In this document: positions 36,513 to 45,568 of the stretch, piece by piece
Position numbering within the stretch: position 1 is the stretch's first letter
How the letters are laid out: the number at the start of each line of letters is the position of its first letter
Assembly (NCBI GenBank): GCA_028723525.1
Contig: JAQYET010000108.1
Location: forward strand, 1-64,000
Reading direction: 5' to 3'
Source of the DNA: Prevotellaceae bacterium
GTDB taxonomy: Bacteria; Bacteroidota; Bacteroidia; Bacteroidales; Bacteroidaceae
DNA: 64,000 bases
Notes under the pieces: model-generated
What the model saw: the letters and a program-made list of their open reading frames with translations, nothing else
Databases searched by the model: none
Told to the model about the DNA's origin: nothing
Position numbers and translations under genes: made by a program

Positions 36513-38135
36513 ATGACAGGAAATCAAAACATATCGCTGGCAGTGTTCGGCAATCCTTCAGCATCAGGTGGATATAACCAACTGATAATGTATAACCAAA
36601 TGGTTTGTGACGTACCCACAACGGTTTACAACGGGATGGAAAACAACTCTTATTTCTTCTCGGTAAGAATAGAGAAGACCAAAGTGATTTATAAAATAAT
36701 CAAGAACAACGTGCGTAGTAATGGCTCGGCAAGACCGAGTTCCCCATTGGTGATTGCCATTTCCATACCGAGAGGATATGAGCTTGCCGGTAACATTTCA
36801 CCATACGATGTTCTCATAGACCTGAAAGACGAATTCATAAAACTCTGCATGACATACAGAGATGCCCACAGTGGAATATATGAATATAACAGTGGTCGGA
36901 TAAATACAAACGCATTAGACCATATCATTCAGAAATACGCTCTGCGCCCAACAGGCAGGAAATATACTGAGATGACAAACAACGATGCCATTGGGTATGT
37001 GATTATGCCGGAAGAAAATATAAAACTGTTGATGTCTGACATAAGGTATGACGTGTTTTCAAACTACAAGGAAATCGTCATTGCAGAGAATGTCGGGCAA
37101 GCGACCGGTTTCAGCATCATAAAGGATCTTGTTGTGCCACGTCCGAAAGAATATACAATATTCGATGGAGAGATAGAATCAATAAGAGTAACTGACATTA
37201 AGAAGCCATACATTATCGAGTCTAATGAAAATGCTAAGTATTACAACAATGGTAAGTTAACATTTACAATCGAGGATCTTATCAACAATCCTTATCTTTC
37301 TTCGGCAATACGTTTTGATGCAGACAATGAAGCGGTGTACTTGGATCGCAAAAAACTGGCAACGCGCAAACAACAGACACAAGACAATACAAATATGCCG
37401 ACGAGCAATGCCATGCGTAATAATGCCGGTTCGCCGGACACCGTGGCGGTTACGTTGTCAATTCCTAAGTCAAAAGAGACGGAAGAGATAATCTCGAGAA
37501 AAGAACTCTTGGTCACGATTAAGTCAGAGTCACCGACGAAAAAGGAAGTTAAACTGCACAAAGAGAATCAGGAAACATATTACGGCAAACTCCCTATAAA
37601 CAGTTCGTGGTTGAGAGCCGGAGTAACACTTAGTTTTCAGACAAAAGAGAACAGATATTCTTATCACCTGTCCGACAAAACAAAATTTCCCTTTACTATA
37701 AATGTTCCGATAGTTAAAAAGAAAAATAAGTCATTGTTAGGAAGCGGTATCAACAAAGATCTGAAGATTCTTTTAGCCGTAATTCTCCTCGGGTGTCTGT
37801 TAGGTGTTCTCGGAACTATTTATTTAGGAAGGAATGCCAAGAAGAAAGTCAGCAATGAAGTTGTTGAGAGCAAAGAAAGACCTGCTACTGACTCAGACAC
37901 AACATTGTTTAAGGAAACAAACAAACAATCGGCAGGGGAAATTGGTAGTTCAAAGAAAGATAATGATAATTTAAACAATAATGCTAAAAGATCAAAAAAT
38001 ACCAGAGATAATTCAAATGCCGAGATTGAAATAAAAACAACAAGCGAAGAATCAGGAGCAAGACCAAAAGGAACAACTACGGAAGGTAATATCAGTAAAA
38101 AGAGGGGGGGGGAGCGAAAAGATGATAAAAAATAA
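36513..38135 (+). CDS. Single-helix membrane protein following the GTPase, possibly its partner
   Basis: I do not recognise this 540-residue protein with certainty. The N-terminal part (1-110: VFGNPSASGGYNQLIMYN, then LVIAISIPRGYEL) reads as a compact alpha/beta domain. It is loosely like the N-terminal domain of GTPase-associated GAP1 proteins; this is a weak resemblance. One membrane helix lies near 418-439. A low-complexity Asn/Lys/Ser tail follows. There is no signal peptide, so the large N-terminal part is cytoplasmic and the tail may be outside. A run of nine G bases (38104-38112) is 8 codons from the stop. It follows the GTPase after 21 bp. Confidence 0.6.
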   Translation: MTGNQNISLAVFGNPSASGGYNQLIMYNQMVCDVPTTVYNGMENNSYFFSVRIEKTKVIYKIIKNNVRSNGSARPSSPLVIAISIPRGYELAGNISPYDVLIDLKDEFIKLCMTYRDAHSGIYEYNSGRINTNALDHIIQKYALRPTGRKYTEMTNNDAIGYVIMPEENIKLLMSDIRYDVFSNYKEIVIAENVGQATGFSIIKDLVVPRPKEYTIFDGEIESIRVTDIKKPYIIESNENAKYYNNGKLTFTIEDLINNPYLSSAIRFDADNEAVYLDRKKLATRKQQTQDNTNMPTSNAMRNNAGSPDTVAVTLSIPKSKETEEIISRKELLVTIKSESPTKKEVKLHKENQETYYGKLPINSSWLRAGVTLSFQTKENRYSYHLSDKTKFPFTINVPIVKKKNKSLLGSGINKDLKILLAVILLGCLLGVLGTIYLGRNAKKKVSNEVVESKERPATDSDTTLFKETNKQSAGEIGSSKKDNDNLNNNAKRSKNTRDNSNAEIEIKTTSEESGARPKGTTTEGNISKKRGGERKDDKK

Positions 38136-38158
38136 TAGTCAGTAAATTAAGATAAATC

Positions 38159-38989
38159 ATGAAATCAGTTAAATTATTTATAGTATTCAGTATTATTTTA
38201 GCGGCAGTTATCGGAGTCTTCTTTTTGATGACAGATTCGAAAAGTGGGAAACTGTTTGCTGACGCCGACAACACGATAGAAAAGTATCGTAAAGATTTTG
38301 AAAACGATTGGAACAGCCGTGGCGACTGGGACAAAGATATTTTCATGGATCATCATGAAACCATTAAGCAGTTGGGCAATGACTATCCATTAGACGAACT
38401 TAAAAATCTTGACGCGCAACTGGCTATAGAGTTGGTGAAGAAAAAGAGTATTGAAGAGTGGGAATCGAATAGTTGTCGCAGTTCAGTGATAGACAAATAC
38501 ATGGAGGCGATAGATATAATTACTAACTATGCTCCGCAAAACGCCAGTCACAACAATGTGCAGTTGATTAAAAACATAAATGGAGTGTATCGGAGTGCAC
38601 TCGCTTTGGCAAACACTAAAATAATGACTAATGCCAAATTCACCTATCCCGACATGTGGTCAAACTATGATGTCTATAAAAGCAGTATATTACAGAAAAA
38701 GCAAAACATACTGAACAATACCACATACAAAACGTATCTGGAAAATATAGACGAAATAAAGACCGGGCTTGATGCGATAGACGGGAAATTATCAAATGGC
38801 AAACATCACTATTATAATTCGTTGGCACATAGTATCATGAATTGTTATGCTAATAAAGATTTTAATAGTGAAGAGCTTACAAATCTTGCCAATGTATGTA
38901 ATAAATTCAAAGAAGAATATGGAGGAGAGAACAACGACCTGAATTCTTTCTATAGCATTTTTAGGCAACAAACAGTTAATCCGCAATAA
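38159..38989 (+). CDS. Exported or membrane-anchored helical protein, unknown
   Basis: This 276-residue protein has an N-terminal hydrophobic segment (residues 5-25, LFIVFSIILAAVIGVFFLM) that would serve as an uncleaved anchor. An almost wholly helical, charged periplasmic part follows. No enzyme motif is present. The base composition is A+T-rich like its neighbours. The next gene starts one base after its stop, so translation is coupled. Function unknown; it resembles the two following genes in layout rather than in sequence. Confidence 0.65.
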   Translation: MKSVKLFIVFSIILAAVIGVFFLMTDSKSGKLFADADNTIEKYRKDFENDWNSRGDWDKDIFMDHHETIKQLGNDYPLDELKNLDAQLAIELVKKKSIEEWESNSCRSSVIDKYMEAIDIITNYAPQNASHNNVQLIKNINGVYRSALALANTKIMTNAKFTYPDMWSNYDVYKSSILQKKQNILNNTTYKTYLENIDEIKTGLDAIDGKLSNGKHHYYNSLAHSIMNCYANKDFNSEELTNLANVCNKFKEEYGGENNDLNSFYSIFRQQTVNPQ

Positions 38990-38990
38990 T

Positions 38991-39926
38991 ATGAGTAATA
39001 GCACAATCATAAAAACAGTCTTTGTGTTGGCTTTGTTCTGTTGCTTGCCGATAATACCGGCAAGTGGACAGGATAAAGACAACAAGAATGACAAGTTGAG
39101 AGAGCAGGTGGAAAGTATGAAAAGAGATACGATCCAACTGTCATTAAGCATCAACTCAATAAGAGACTCAATAGAGTTATACAGCGAGTTGATTGCAGAA
39201 AGAGAAAGAGAATTAAGCAGCGAGAACGTTTCTGCAGCACCAGATACTTCGGAGAAAATTAAGATGCTTAACAAGGAGTGTCGTTCGCTCAACGATACGA
39301 TTAAGGAGACAAAAAAACGTTTATCTGAAATATCAGAAATGAAGGGACACGACATCATGAATATTATATATAAAAAGAATGTTTCCTTACTCGAAAAAAG
39401 ATATTCAGAAATCACTCAGTGGGAACTTGATGAGATAAACAACACCATTGATGATTTCAAGAATATGGATAATTTTGCTGACTATAAATATAGAATAACA
39501 AATGTTATCAACCACAAGAAAGTGGTTGATAGCGTTGTCGCAATCTTGAATAATGAATTTAATGAGAAAAAAATAAATGATATTCATAAAAAGATTATAG
39601 TGATTAGCAATAAAACGTCAAGTCAAGAGCAGGCGGAAGAAATTGATTCTTTAATCTTTAAATTGGAATATTACAAACAGGGATTAGAAGATTTTCAAGA
39701 ATTCATCCGTGGAATTCAAAAGGCTAAGCCAAAAAAAAATAACATTGAACAGATATTAAAAACACATCTATACGAAAAAGATAAGATACTTAAAGAGCTT
39801 GTCTATATCATACCTTATCTTAACCGTACCTTTGAACAATACAAGAAGGAATTACTGGAACACCCTTCGGAAACGACCGAAGTTGAAATGGAAATACTGA
39901 AACACAAGATAGAATGGCCGAAATGA
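38991..39926 (+). CDS. Exported coiled-coil protein, unknown (paralogue 1)
   Basis: This 311-residue protein has a signal peptide (about residues 1-27, ending PASGQ). A long coiled coil is predicted at about 28-130 (repeated E/K/L/R heptads). A helical domain ending near IPYLNRTFEQYKKEL follows. The next gene has the same order and the same C-terminal PYLKRKYDEYIKELK segment, so the two arose by duplication. Its TGA stop overlaps the ATG of that gene. It is probably periplasmic and forms rods or oligomers; that is inference. Confidence 0.7.
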   Translation: MSNSTIIKTVFVLALFCCLPIIPASGQDKDNKNDKLREQVESMKRDTIQLSLSINSIRDSIELYSELIAERERELSSENVSAAPDTSEKIKMLNKECRSLNDTIKETKKRLSEISEMKGHDIMNIIYKKNVSLLEKRYSEITQWELDEINNTIDDFKNMDNFADYKYRITNVINHKKVVDSVVAILNNEFNEKKINDIHKKIIVISNKTSSQEQAEEIDSLIFKLEYYKQGLEDFQEFIRGIQKAKPKKNNIEQILKTHLYEKDKILKELVYIIPYLNRTFEQYKKELLEHPSETTEVEMEILKHKIEWPK

Positions 39927-40840
39927 ATACATTACATATAAAATTTATTTTCCTTTGCTCCATTGCATTATTCTTCTCTACAACAATGAATGCACAGACG
40001 AGACAGGAATTGGAAAAAGAATTGAAATTCCTAAAAGCCCGAAAGGAAACTCTTCTGCGTGAGCTGAAAGCCGCAGAGAAAGATTATAAGACACAGAAAG
40101 GAAAACTTAAAAAGTTGCAACCGATGAAAAGTCGCAACGACTCTACATTAAAAGGAGAGGACCTTGAGACCACAATAACAAGGCTTCAAACTAATAACGA
40201 CAGCCTAAGGAACGAACTGGCAGTGCTGCGCGACTCTTTGAATGGCTTTGAAATGCAAAGAGAAGAATTAGAAAAGTTCAAGAAAAATGCCGCAGACAAA
40301 TTCTTTGAAAGAAACTCAGGATATCTGCAGCGTCATTTCAACGAAATGTCAATTATAGAACTCGAGAAGATTAGAGAGAGAGGAAACGAATTGGGCATGA
40401 CAGAATTTGTGAAAACAATAGACGCCACTAAACGAAATAAGAAGATTTTCGATAAAGCAAGCACTATACTTAACAACAAATATAACGAAAGTGCAATAAA
40501 TGGGATGTTGCAGGAAATTGAAAAGACGAGTTTCCCAAATGACATACAAAAAGAAGACATGGAAGAAAAAAAGAGACTGCTGAATGTTTTCAAGGAAGGT
40601 CTTGGCACATTTAAAGATTTGATTGCGAAATATGCACAATATAGAAATACCATTTTTTCAGAGAGTGATGTGAATGAGCAAATAGTCATAATAACAAACA
40701 ATATTGGTAAAGAGGGCATGGATAAAATAAAGGATGTGCCCTACTTAAAGCGTAAGTATGATGAATATATAAAAGAATTAAAGAAAAACCCAAAATCCCG
40801 AGAAGAGACGGAGACGGAAAAGAAAATCAATAACCAGTAA
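39923..40840 (+). CDS. Exported coiled-coil protein, unknown (paralogue 2)
   Basis: This is a 305-residue protein from the ATG at 39923, which overlaps the previous stop as ATGA. A start 9 bp earlier is possible. A signal peptide ends at MNAQ. A strongly charged coiled coil (about residues 25-120, LEKELKFLKARKETLLREL) follows, then a helical C-terminal domain sharing the PYLKRKYDEYIKELK segment with paralogue 1. No catalytic residues are apparent. Tandem position and shared layout point to a heteromeric pair. Confidence 0.7.
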   Translation: MNTLHIKFIFLCSIALFFSTTMNAQTRQELEKELKFLKARKETLLRELKAAEKDYKTQKGKLKKLQPMKSRNDSTLKGEDLETTITRLQTNNDSLRNELAVLRDSLNGFEMQREELEKFKKNAADKFFERNSGYLQRHFNEMSIIELEKIRERGNELGMTEFVKTIDATKRNKKIFDKASTILNNKYNESAINGMLQEIEKTSFPNDIQKEDMEEKKRLLNVFKEGLGTFKDLIAKYAQYRNTIFSESDVNEQIVIITNNIGKEGMDKIKDVPYLKRKYDEYIKELKKNPKSREETETEKKINNQ

Positions 40841-40859
40841 TCAGTAAAACAATTATTAT

Positions 40860-42503
40860 ATGGAGATAAAGAAAACAGAAATCAAGGATCTTCACAATTC
40901 CATCAATAAAGACTTGCCAAGTCTTCACAAAGGATTGGAAAAGATATTAGGTGCAAAGAACCCTTTTGCAAAATTTCATATAGGTAATGGTTTCTACATT
41001 TGGACTGACACTAACGACGGTTGGAACAACATGAAGAATGCGAGCCTCAAAGAACAAGATAGCATAAGGGAGACCATAGAGGAACTGCACAGGTCGCTGC
41101 CCCAAAAAGTCGGCGAGAGAACCGCAAAGAGTCTGCTTACATTTCCTGATGAAAGTTACATACACTACAAGGACATTGATGGACAACTGAAAATACTCAT
41201 CACGGGCTGGGGATTTAAAAAACCTGTAACAAAAAGCCCCAAACCCGACAACGAAGCCCTAAAAGAGAAGCAATATATCAACCTATCTTTCTCCATAGAT
41301 GGCGAAAAGCAGGCCGGATATAAATTCCGAATATTGTATGACAAACAAGAGAGATCTCTTGTCACAGACAGCAACGGTCTATACACAATCGAAAACTTGA
41401 AGCCCGGTAAAGTCATGGTCCTTACCGACGGGAACGACATTGACCATACTGTCACAATCGCGAAAGGACAGAATGACTACGACATTGATGTAACCACCCT
41501 GACAACAATAAAAACCAAAGCAACGCAGGATGGGCAACCTATCGTAGGCGAGGAGGTCATCATAGAATATAGGGGGCAGTCGTTCAATGCCCAAACCGAC
41601 TCTGACGGAGAGACATCTACAAAAGTCACTGTCTGGGATAATGCCGAGGTCGTGGCAAAGATGCGTAATAAGGAGGTATGTCAAACGATTACGAGAGAAG
41701 ACAATGTGTTGGTGTTCGAATTCAAAACCGAGACTAAAGAAGAACCGCAACCTGAAGAAGTTGAGGACAAACCCGAAAATGAAGTAAACACTCAAAAAGG
41801 TCAATCGGATGACATTGATGCGCCGAAAATTCCACCAATCCCCGACGATATTACGAAACAAGGCGATGATGTTCCACCCTATCTTCCTTTCCTTAAAATC
41901 ATTGGAGACAATGATTACATAGGGAGCAACCATCCGGTTTCAATAGAGCATCAATCCCGCGTTACTGAACACAATGCCTACGAGAACGGCATATTGCCTC
42001 TGTCGGAAATGAAAGCCGGCGACAGTATCGTTGTAACAGACTTGAACGACACATCTCACTCAGAAGAATATATACTAAACGAGGAGCAGGAAGAATATAT
42101 CTTCTACATCCCGGCTCAAGAAGAACAGCAGATTGTTGTGATGATGCGCGACGTAAAAGGTGTCCCCATTGTCTGCGAGAAGGTGGGCTTCTGTCAAAAG
42201 GGTAAGGAAACAATCTTCGTGAAACTCGATGACAATGGCAATGCCTATTTCAAGGAGGAAGAACTGCCGACTAATGTTCCGATTGAGGTAACGATACACG
42301 GAGCATCAAAGAACTACAAGCCATTCGTGTTCAACACCGAGGAAAACCGGTATGAATATCTGCTGCAAGAAGGTCCTTCGGGAAAATCATGCTGGAGCAT
42401 TGCACTGCTGTTATTGATTATGGGGATATTGGTATCCATACTGATACTTCTGTGGCCGGCATTCATCATACTTGCGGAGTATGTGTATAACATGATATAT
42501 TAA
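40860..42503 (+). CDS. Tail-anchored protein with Ig-like repeats
   Basis: This 547-residue protein has no signal peptide. A unique N-terminal domain (1-130) contains FHIGNGFYIWTDTNDGW. Two or three Ig-like or carboxypeptidase-regulatory-like units follow (about 140-300 and 370-500). They carry the pattern 'G..F.I..D...G.YT.ENL.PG', as in LVTDSNGLYTIENLKPG. An acidic linker (EEPQPEEVEDKPENE) separates them. A single membrane helix at about 514-540 closes the protein. With only a C-terminal anchor it should expose its domains to the cytoplasm, where SrfB and SrfC are. The Ig-like units resemble linker repeats of secreted toxins, but no toxin domain is present. It probably acts as a membrane scaffold. 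Confidence 0.7.
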   Translation: MEIKKTEIKDLHNSINKDLPSLHKGLEKILGAKNPFAKFHIGNGFYIWTDTNDGWNNMKNASLKEQDSIRETIEELHRSLPQKVGERTAKSLLTFPDESYIHYKDIDGQLKILITGWGFKKPVTKSPKPDNEALKEKQYINLSFSIDGEKQAGYKFRILYDKQERSLVTDSNGLYTIENLKPGKVMVLTDGNDIDHTVTIAKGQNDYDIDVTTLTTIKTKATQDGQPIVGEEVIIEYRGQSFNAQTDSDGETSTKVTVWDNAEVVAKMRNKEVCQTITREDNVLVFEFKTETKEEPQPEEVEDKPENEVNTQKGQSDDIDAPKIPPIPDDITKQGDDVPPYLPFLKIIGDNDYIGSNHPVSIEHQSRVTEHNAYENGILPLSEMKAGDSIVVTDLNDTSHSEEYILNEEQEEYIFYIPAQEEQQIVVMMRDVKGVPIVCEKVGFCQKGKETIFVKLDDNGNAYFKEEELPTNVPIEVTIHGASKNYKPFVFNTEENRYEYLLQEGPSGKSCWSIALLLLIMGILVSILILLWPAFIILAEYVYNMIY

Positions 42504-42525
42504 GTTTAACCTAATCTGTAGAATT

Positions 42526-42798
42526 ATGATATCTTTCGACCTTTTCATAATATACTTTATGAGCATCCTGACCTTTGTGCTTTTTGCATGGGACAAACAT
42601 CTTGCATATTACGGAAGAACACGGATGCCGGAATTTCTGCTACTCTCACTATCTTTGCTTGGCGGCGCGTTTGGAGCATTATGTGGAATGATTTTCTTCC
42701 ACCACAAGACTCTACACAAGTCGTTTACTATCAGCGTACCGATATTCCTTTATCTGCAACTTACCGCAGACATCATATATCGGATATTCCTAAGATAA
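42526..42798 (+). CDS. DUF1294 small membrane protein
   Basis: This 90-residue protein matches the DUF1294 (YsdA-like) pattern: AWDKHLAYYGRTRMPE, then LSLLGGAFGALCGM, then HHKTLHKSFTISVPI. It has three membrane helices and the conserved D-K and H-K residues. The family has no known function. It is embedded in the srf-like operon with short spacers on both sides. Confidence 0.85.
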   Translation: MISFDLFIIYFMSILTFVLFAWDKHLAYYGRTRMPEFLLLSLSLLGGAFGALCGMIFFHHKTLHKSFTISVPIFLYLQLTADIIYRIFLR

Positions 42799-42829
42799 CA
42801 TATAAACAAGAACAAAATTTTTGCGAAAA

Positions 42830-43414
42830 ATGAATGCACTGAAAACAATTCTTGGTTCCGTATATGTAATACTCATAACACTATTGCTGCTAATGGCATT
42901 AACAAATCGTGGCAATAAGCCCAACAAACCTAAACCTAACACTGATTCCATGACAGTGGTATCGGATACCACTCCGGTGATAAACCGAGATACTGTCACG
43001 CCGATTGATACAGCCGAGTTGGTTCGTCGAGCGGAACAAATAGGAGCAACCGGAGAACTAAAAATAACCCTTTTATGGAACTTCAAAGGCGACCTTGACC
43101 TACATGTCATTCAACCTAACGAAACAACGATATGGTTCCTCAATACAAAAGATTCGGAAACAGGGGGATTCCTTGATGAAGACAATAAAACAGGAGGATA
43201 CAATTCGGGCGAAAACGTCTTTTGGACAAGTCCACCAAAGGGAAAATACAAAATATTAGTGAACTACTTTGACCATGTGTCACGTGGAGACATAATACCT
43301 CAAGAACAAGGAGCATTATATGTGGTGATAAAACATGGAGAAAAAGAAGATGTGTATCAGGTGGCAAATATTGAGCCGGGAGAAACTATAAATATAGCAA
43401 CAATAAACATATAA
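42830..43414 (+). CDS. Membrane-anchored DUF2135/YfaP-like domain protein
   Basis: This is a 194-residue protein from the ATG at 42830; a TTG 9 bp earlier is less likely. One membrane helix lies at residues 6-25. A short Thr/Pro linker and a YfaP/DUF2135-type beta domain follow: ITLLWNFKGDLDLHVIQPN, GFLDEDNKTGGYNSGENVFW and GKYKILVNYFDH. The domain is found in exported proteins and beside von Willebrand-type or protease genes, and is thought to bind ligands or partners. Here it faces the periplasm. Confidence 0.75.
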   Translation: MNALKTILGSVYVILITLLLLMALTNRGNKPNKPKPNTDSMTVVSDTTPVINRDTVTPIDTAELVRRAEQIGATGELKITLLWNFKGDLDLHVIQPNETTIWFLNTKDSETGGFLDEDNKTGGYNSGENVFWTSPPKGKYKILVNYFDHVSRGDIIPQEQGALYVVIKHGEKEDVYQVANIEPGETINIATINI

Positions 43415-43427
43415 AAATACATTGGTT

Positions 43428-44429
43428 ATGAAAAAATGTCCTCATTGCAATAATGAAATTGCGAACGAAAAAGCAAAATTCTGCAAAAAATGCGGTCAAC
43501 CATTATCAGTAGAACAGTCGGGAAGCAACGGCTCAAATGGAGTAATGCCGCCACCTATTCCTCAAGAGGAAAAGGACAAGGGAGAGGTAGGAAGTTCCAC
43601 AAAGAAGTCTCAAAGGACAACCTTGGGTAACACTACAACCGGAGCGAGAAATCAGGGAGGAAATTCCAACAATAAACTTATCGGAGGAATTCCTTTGATT
43701 CCCAGTGGTAAAGAAATATCGGGCAACAGTAACGGAACGTCCCACGACATGGAATATCCGCAAAAAGAAAAGAAGCGAAAACCTTTCTTGATCTTCATCT
43801 TGGCAGGCATAGCGATTGCTTTTATTGGATTTGCAGTACTCAAGTGTGGAAATGCAGACCATAAAGCAGAAAACAATACTGTGGCAGAAGATTCCACGGC
43901 AACAGAGAAACATAAAAAGCCGAATAAACCTATCGCCTTGATATGGATTAAAAGTTTGAACGTTCAAACAGACTATTATGTATTAGAGGGAGAGAATGCT
44001 CCCGAATATGAGGTGGTAGAAAAGGAAATCGATTTTTCATACGACAAAAAACAAACTAATGCAAGCGTAAGTCGGTCAGACACAGTGAACACCAAAAACA
44101 ATCTTGACGCAATCTATCAAAAAATTACTGATAAGTATGGAGCAAATGTTCAGTTTTATTATGTCGCAAAAGAGAACCTGCAAAACGAGCAAGTATTGAA
44201 AATAAAACGTAACGTCGAAAGTAACAACCTTGGAACTTTTGTCTATTACGACTTGGATAAGAATGGTAACTCAGTAAAAGAAGAAAAGATTTACCAATTT
44301 CTCAGAGATATGAGAGATAATAATGAGAATATGAATAAGAAAAACATGAAGAAAGAAAGAACAAACAATATGTCGAGGGCTGTATCCACAAATAAAGCCA
44401 GCAAAAAGATGCGTGGAATAAACAGTTAG
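43428..44429 (+). CDS. Zinc-ribbon membrane protein
   Basis: This is a 333-residue protein from the ATG at 43428. An N-terminal zinc ribbon has C4-x2-C7 and C19-x2-C22. A disordered Ser/Asn/Gly linker and a membrane helix at about 118-139 (FLIFILAGIAIAFIGFAVL) follow. A C-terminal domain of about 110 residues has beta-like strands, and the tail is Asn/Met/Lys-rich. The zinc ribbon is in the cytoplasm and the C-terminal domain outside. No family is recognised for the C-terminal domain. The gene is the last before a 94-bp gap. Confidence 0.7.
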   Translation: MKKCPHCNNEIANEKAKFCKKCGQPLSVEQSGSNGSNGVMPPPIPQEEKDKGEVGSSTKKSQRTTLGNTTTGARNQGGNSNNKLIGGIPLIPSGKEISGNSNGTSHDMEYPQKEKKRKPFLIFILAGIAIAFIGFAVLKCGNADHKAENNTVAEDSTATEKHKKPNKPIALIWIKSLNVQTDYYVLEGENAPEYEVVEKEIDFSYDKKQTNASVSRSDTVNTKNNLDAIYQKITDKYGANVQFYYVAKENLQNEQVLKIKRNVESNNLGTFVYYDLDKNGNSVKEEKIYQFLRDMRDNNENMNKKNMKKERTNNMSRAVSTNKASKKMRGINS

Positions 44430-44523
44430 CTATCAAAAAAAAGACATCAATATAAAGATAAGCCCCTAAGACACCCCTAATTATAAACATAACAATTTTA
44501 TTAACAATCAAATTTTATCAAAA

Positions 44524-45474
44524 ATGAAAAAAACATTTATCGCAATCTTCACGATTGCTGCTATTCTGACAGGTATGAATAGCTGTACTGGAAAGAAAAG
44601 TGGTGACGAAGTGAAAGCAACGGATTCCATAGGAACCGCAGACACCACAGAAAACGCTTTCAATTACACGCCGGCGGAGCCGGTAAACGGCAAACTGAAG
44701 GCTGTTGTAGAGTTGGGAGCAGCAGGCTTCAACCTCTTCGTAATCAACGTTGATGAGAACAAGAACTGGAAATCGGAGAAAAAAGAGTTCGGCACAAGCC
44801 TTATTGCTGAGAACGCTACAAATGCTGAAGAAGTAAAGACAAAGCTGGAAGAGTATATCAAGAAAATTGTCGAATATGGTGTGGATGGGAAATCAATCCA
44901 TTTCGTAGTTAGTTCCGGTGCTGCCAAAGAGCCTATCATCGTGAGCATTGAAAAAGCCCTCAAAGAAATTGGCTATGTAGTGAACAAAGTTACTCCCGAA
45001 CAGGAGGCAGAATATGCGTTCATGTGCGTGCTCCCACAAAGTTATGAGAACAAGGCATACGTGGTTGACATGGGCTCAGGCAACACAAAACTGTCTTATA
45101 AGAGTCAGGGGCAAATGGTGACAAAAGAAACCTACGGTGCTAAATATTTCAAGAAGAACATTGATAAAGCGACTGTCTATGATGACGTAAAAACAAAATT
45201 TTCTGACGTCCCCGCAGCAAATCAGGAAACGCTGTTTATCATAGGTGGTGTTCCGTTCCAAATGGCAAAGATGCTGAAAAAGGGCGACGAGCGTTACACC
45301 GTTCTGAGCACAAACCTGACAGACTATGACAAACTCGCACAGGAGGAAGGCGAGAAAGTTGTGGCAGGACTGAACATATATAAAGGTGTTCTTGATGCCA
45401 CCTCTCCTAAGCAGGTCGTATTCGACTGGGATGCAAACTTCACTATCGGTTTCCTGCTGGCATTGCCTTATTGA
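44524..45474 (+). CDS. Lipoprotein with a Ppx/GppA-like (actin-fold) domain
   Basis: This 316-residue protein begins with a lipoprotein signal (MKKTFIAIFTIAAILTGMNSC). The rest reads as a Ppx/GppA phosphatase fold. AVVELGAAGFNLFVI (60-74) stands for the phosphate-1 loop, TPEQEAEYAF (157-166) for the EEA segment, and VVDMGSGNTKL (180-190) for DIGGGSTEL. IIGGVPFQMAKM (239-250) also fits. Two acidic positions differ from the family: phosphate-1 has Glu (E63) for Asp, and the Glu of 'STE' is Lys (K189). D182 is kept. Known Ppx/GppA proteins are cytoplasmic polyphosphate or pppGpp hydrolases. A lipid-anchored, extracytoplasmic version is unusual, and it may bind rather than cleave. Confidence 0.65.
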   Translation: MKKTFIAIFTIAAILTGMNSCTGKKSGDEVKATDSIGTADTTENAFNYTPAEPVNGKLKAVVELGAAGFNLFVINVDENKNWKSEKKEFGTSLIAENATNAEEVKTKLEEYIKKIVEYGVDGKSIHFVVSSGAAKEPIIVSIEKALKEIGYVVNKVTPEQEAEYAFMCVLPQSYENKAYVVDMGSGNTKLSYKSQGQMVTKETYGAKYFKKNIDKATVYDDVKTKFSDVPAANQETLFIIGGVPFQMAKMLKKGDERYTVLSTNLTDYDKLAQEEGEKVVAGLNIYKGVLDATSPKQVVFDWDANFTIGFLLALPY

Positions 45475-45486
45475 TAAACTAAAAAC

Positions 45487-45538
45487 ATGTGCCGGATGTC
45501 TCCGGGCAGGAACTTGTCTGTAAAGACATTCGGCACAT
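45487..45538. repeat. Strong hairpin between Ppx-like and hydrolase genes
   Basis: ATGTGCCGGATGTC pairs with GACATTCGGCACAT over 14 positions with one G-T pair and a 24-nt loop. No T-run follows on the plus strand. It may limit read-through or protect the upstream message. An antiterminator-modified polymerase would be expected to pass it. Confidence 0.7.
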
Positions 45539-45568
45539 ATCCATAAACAGACTATCTGTATAAAGAAC

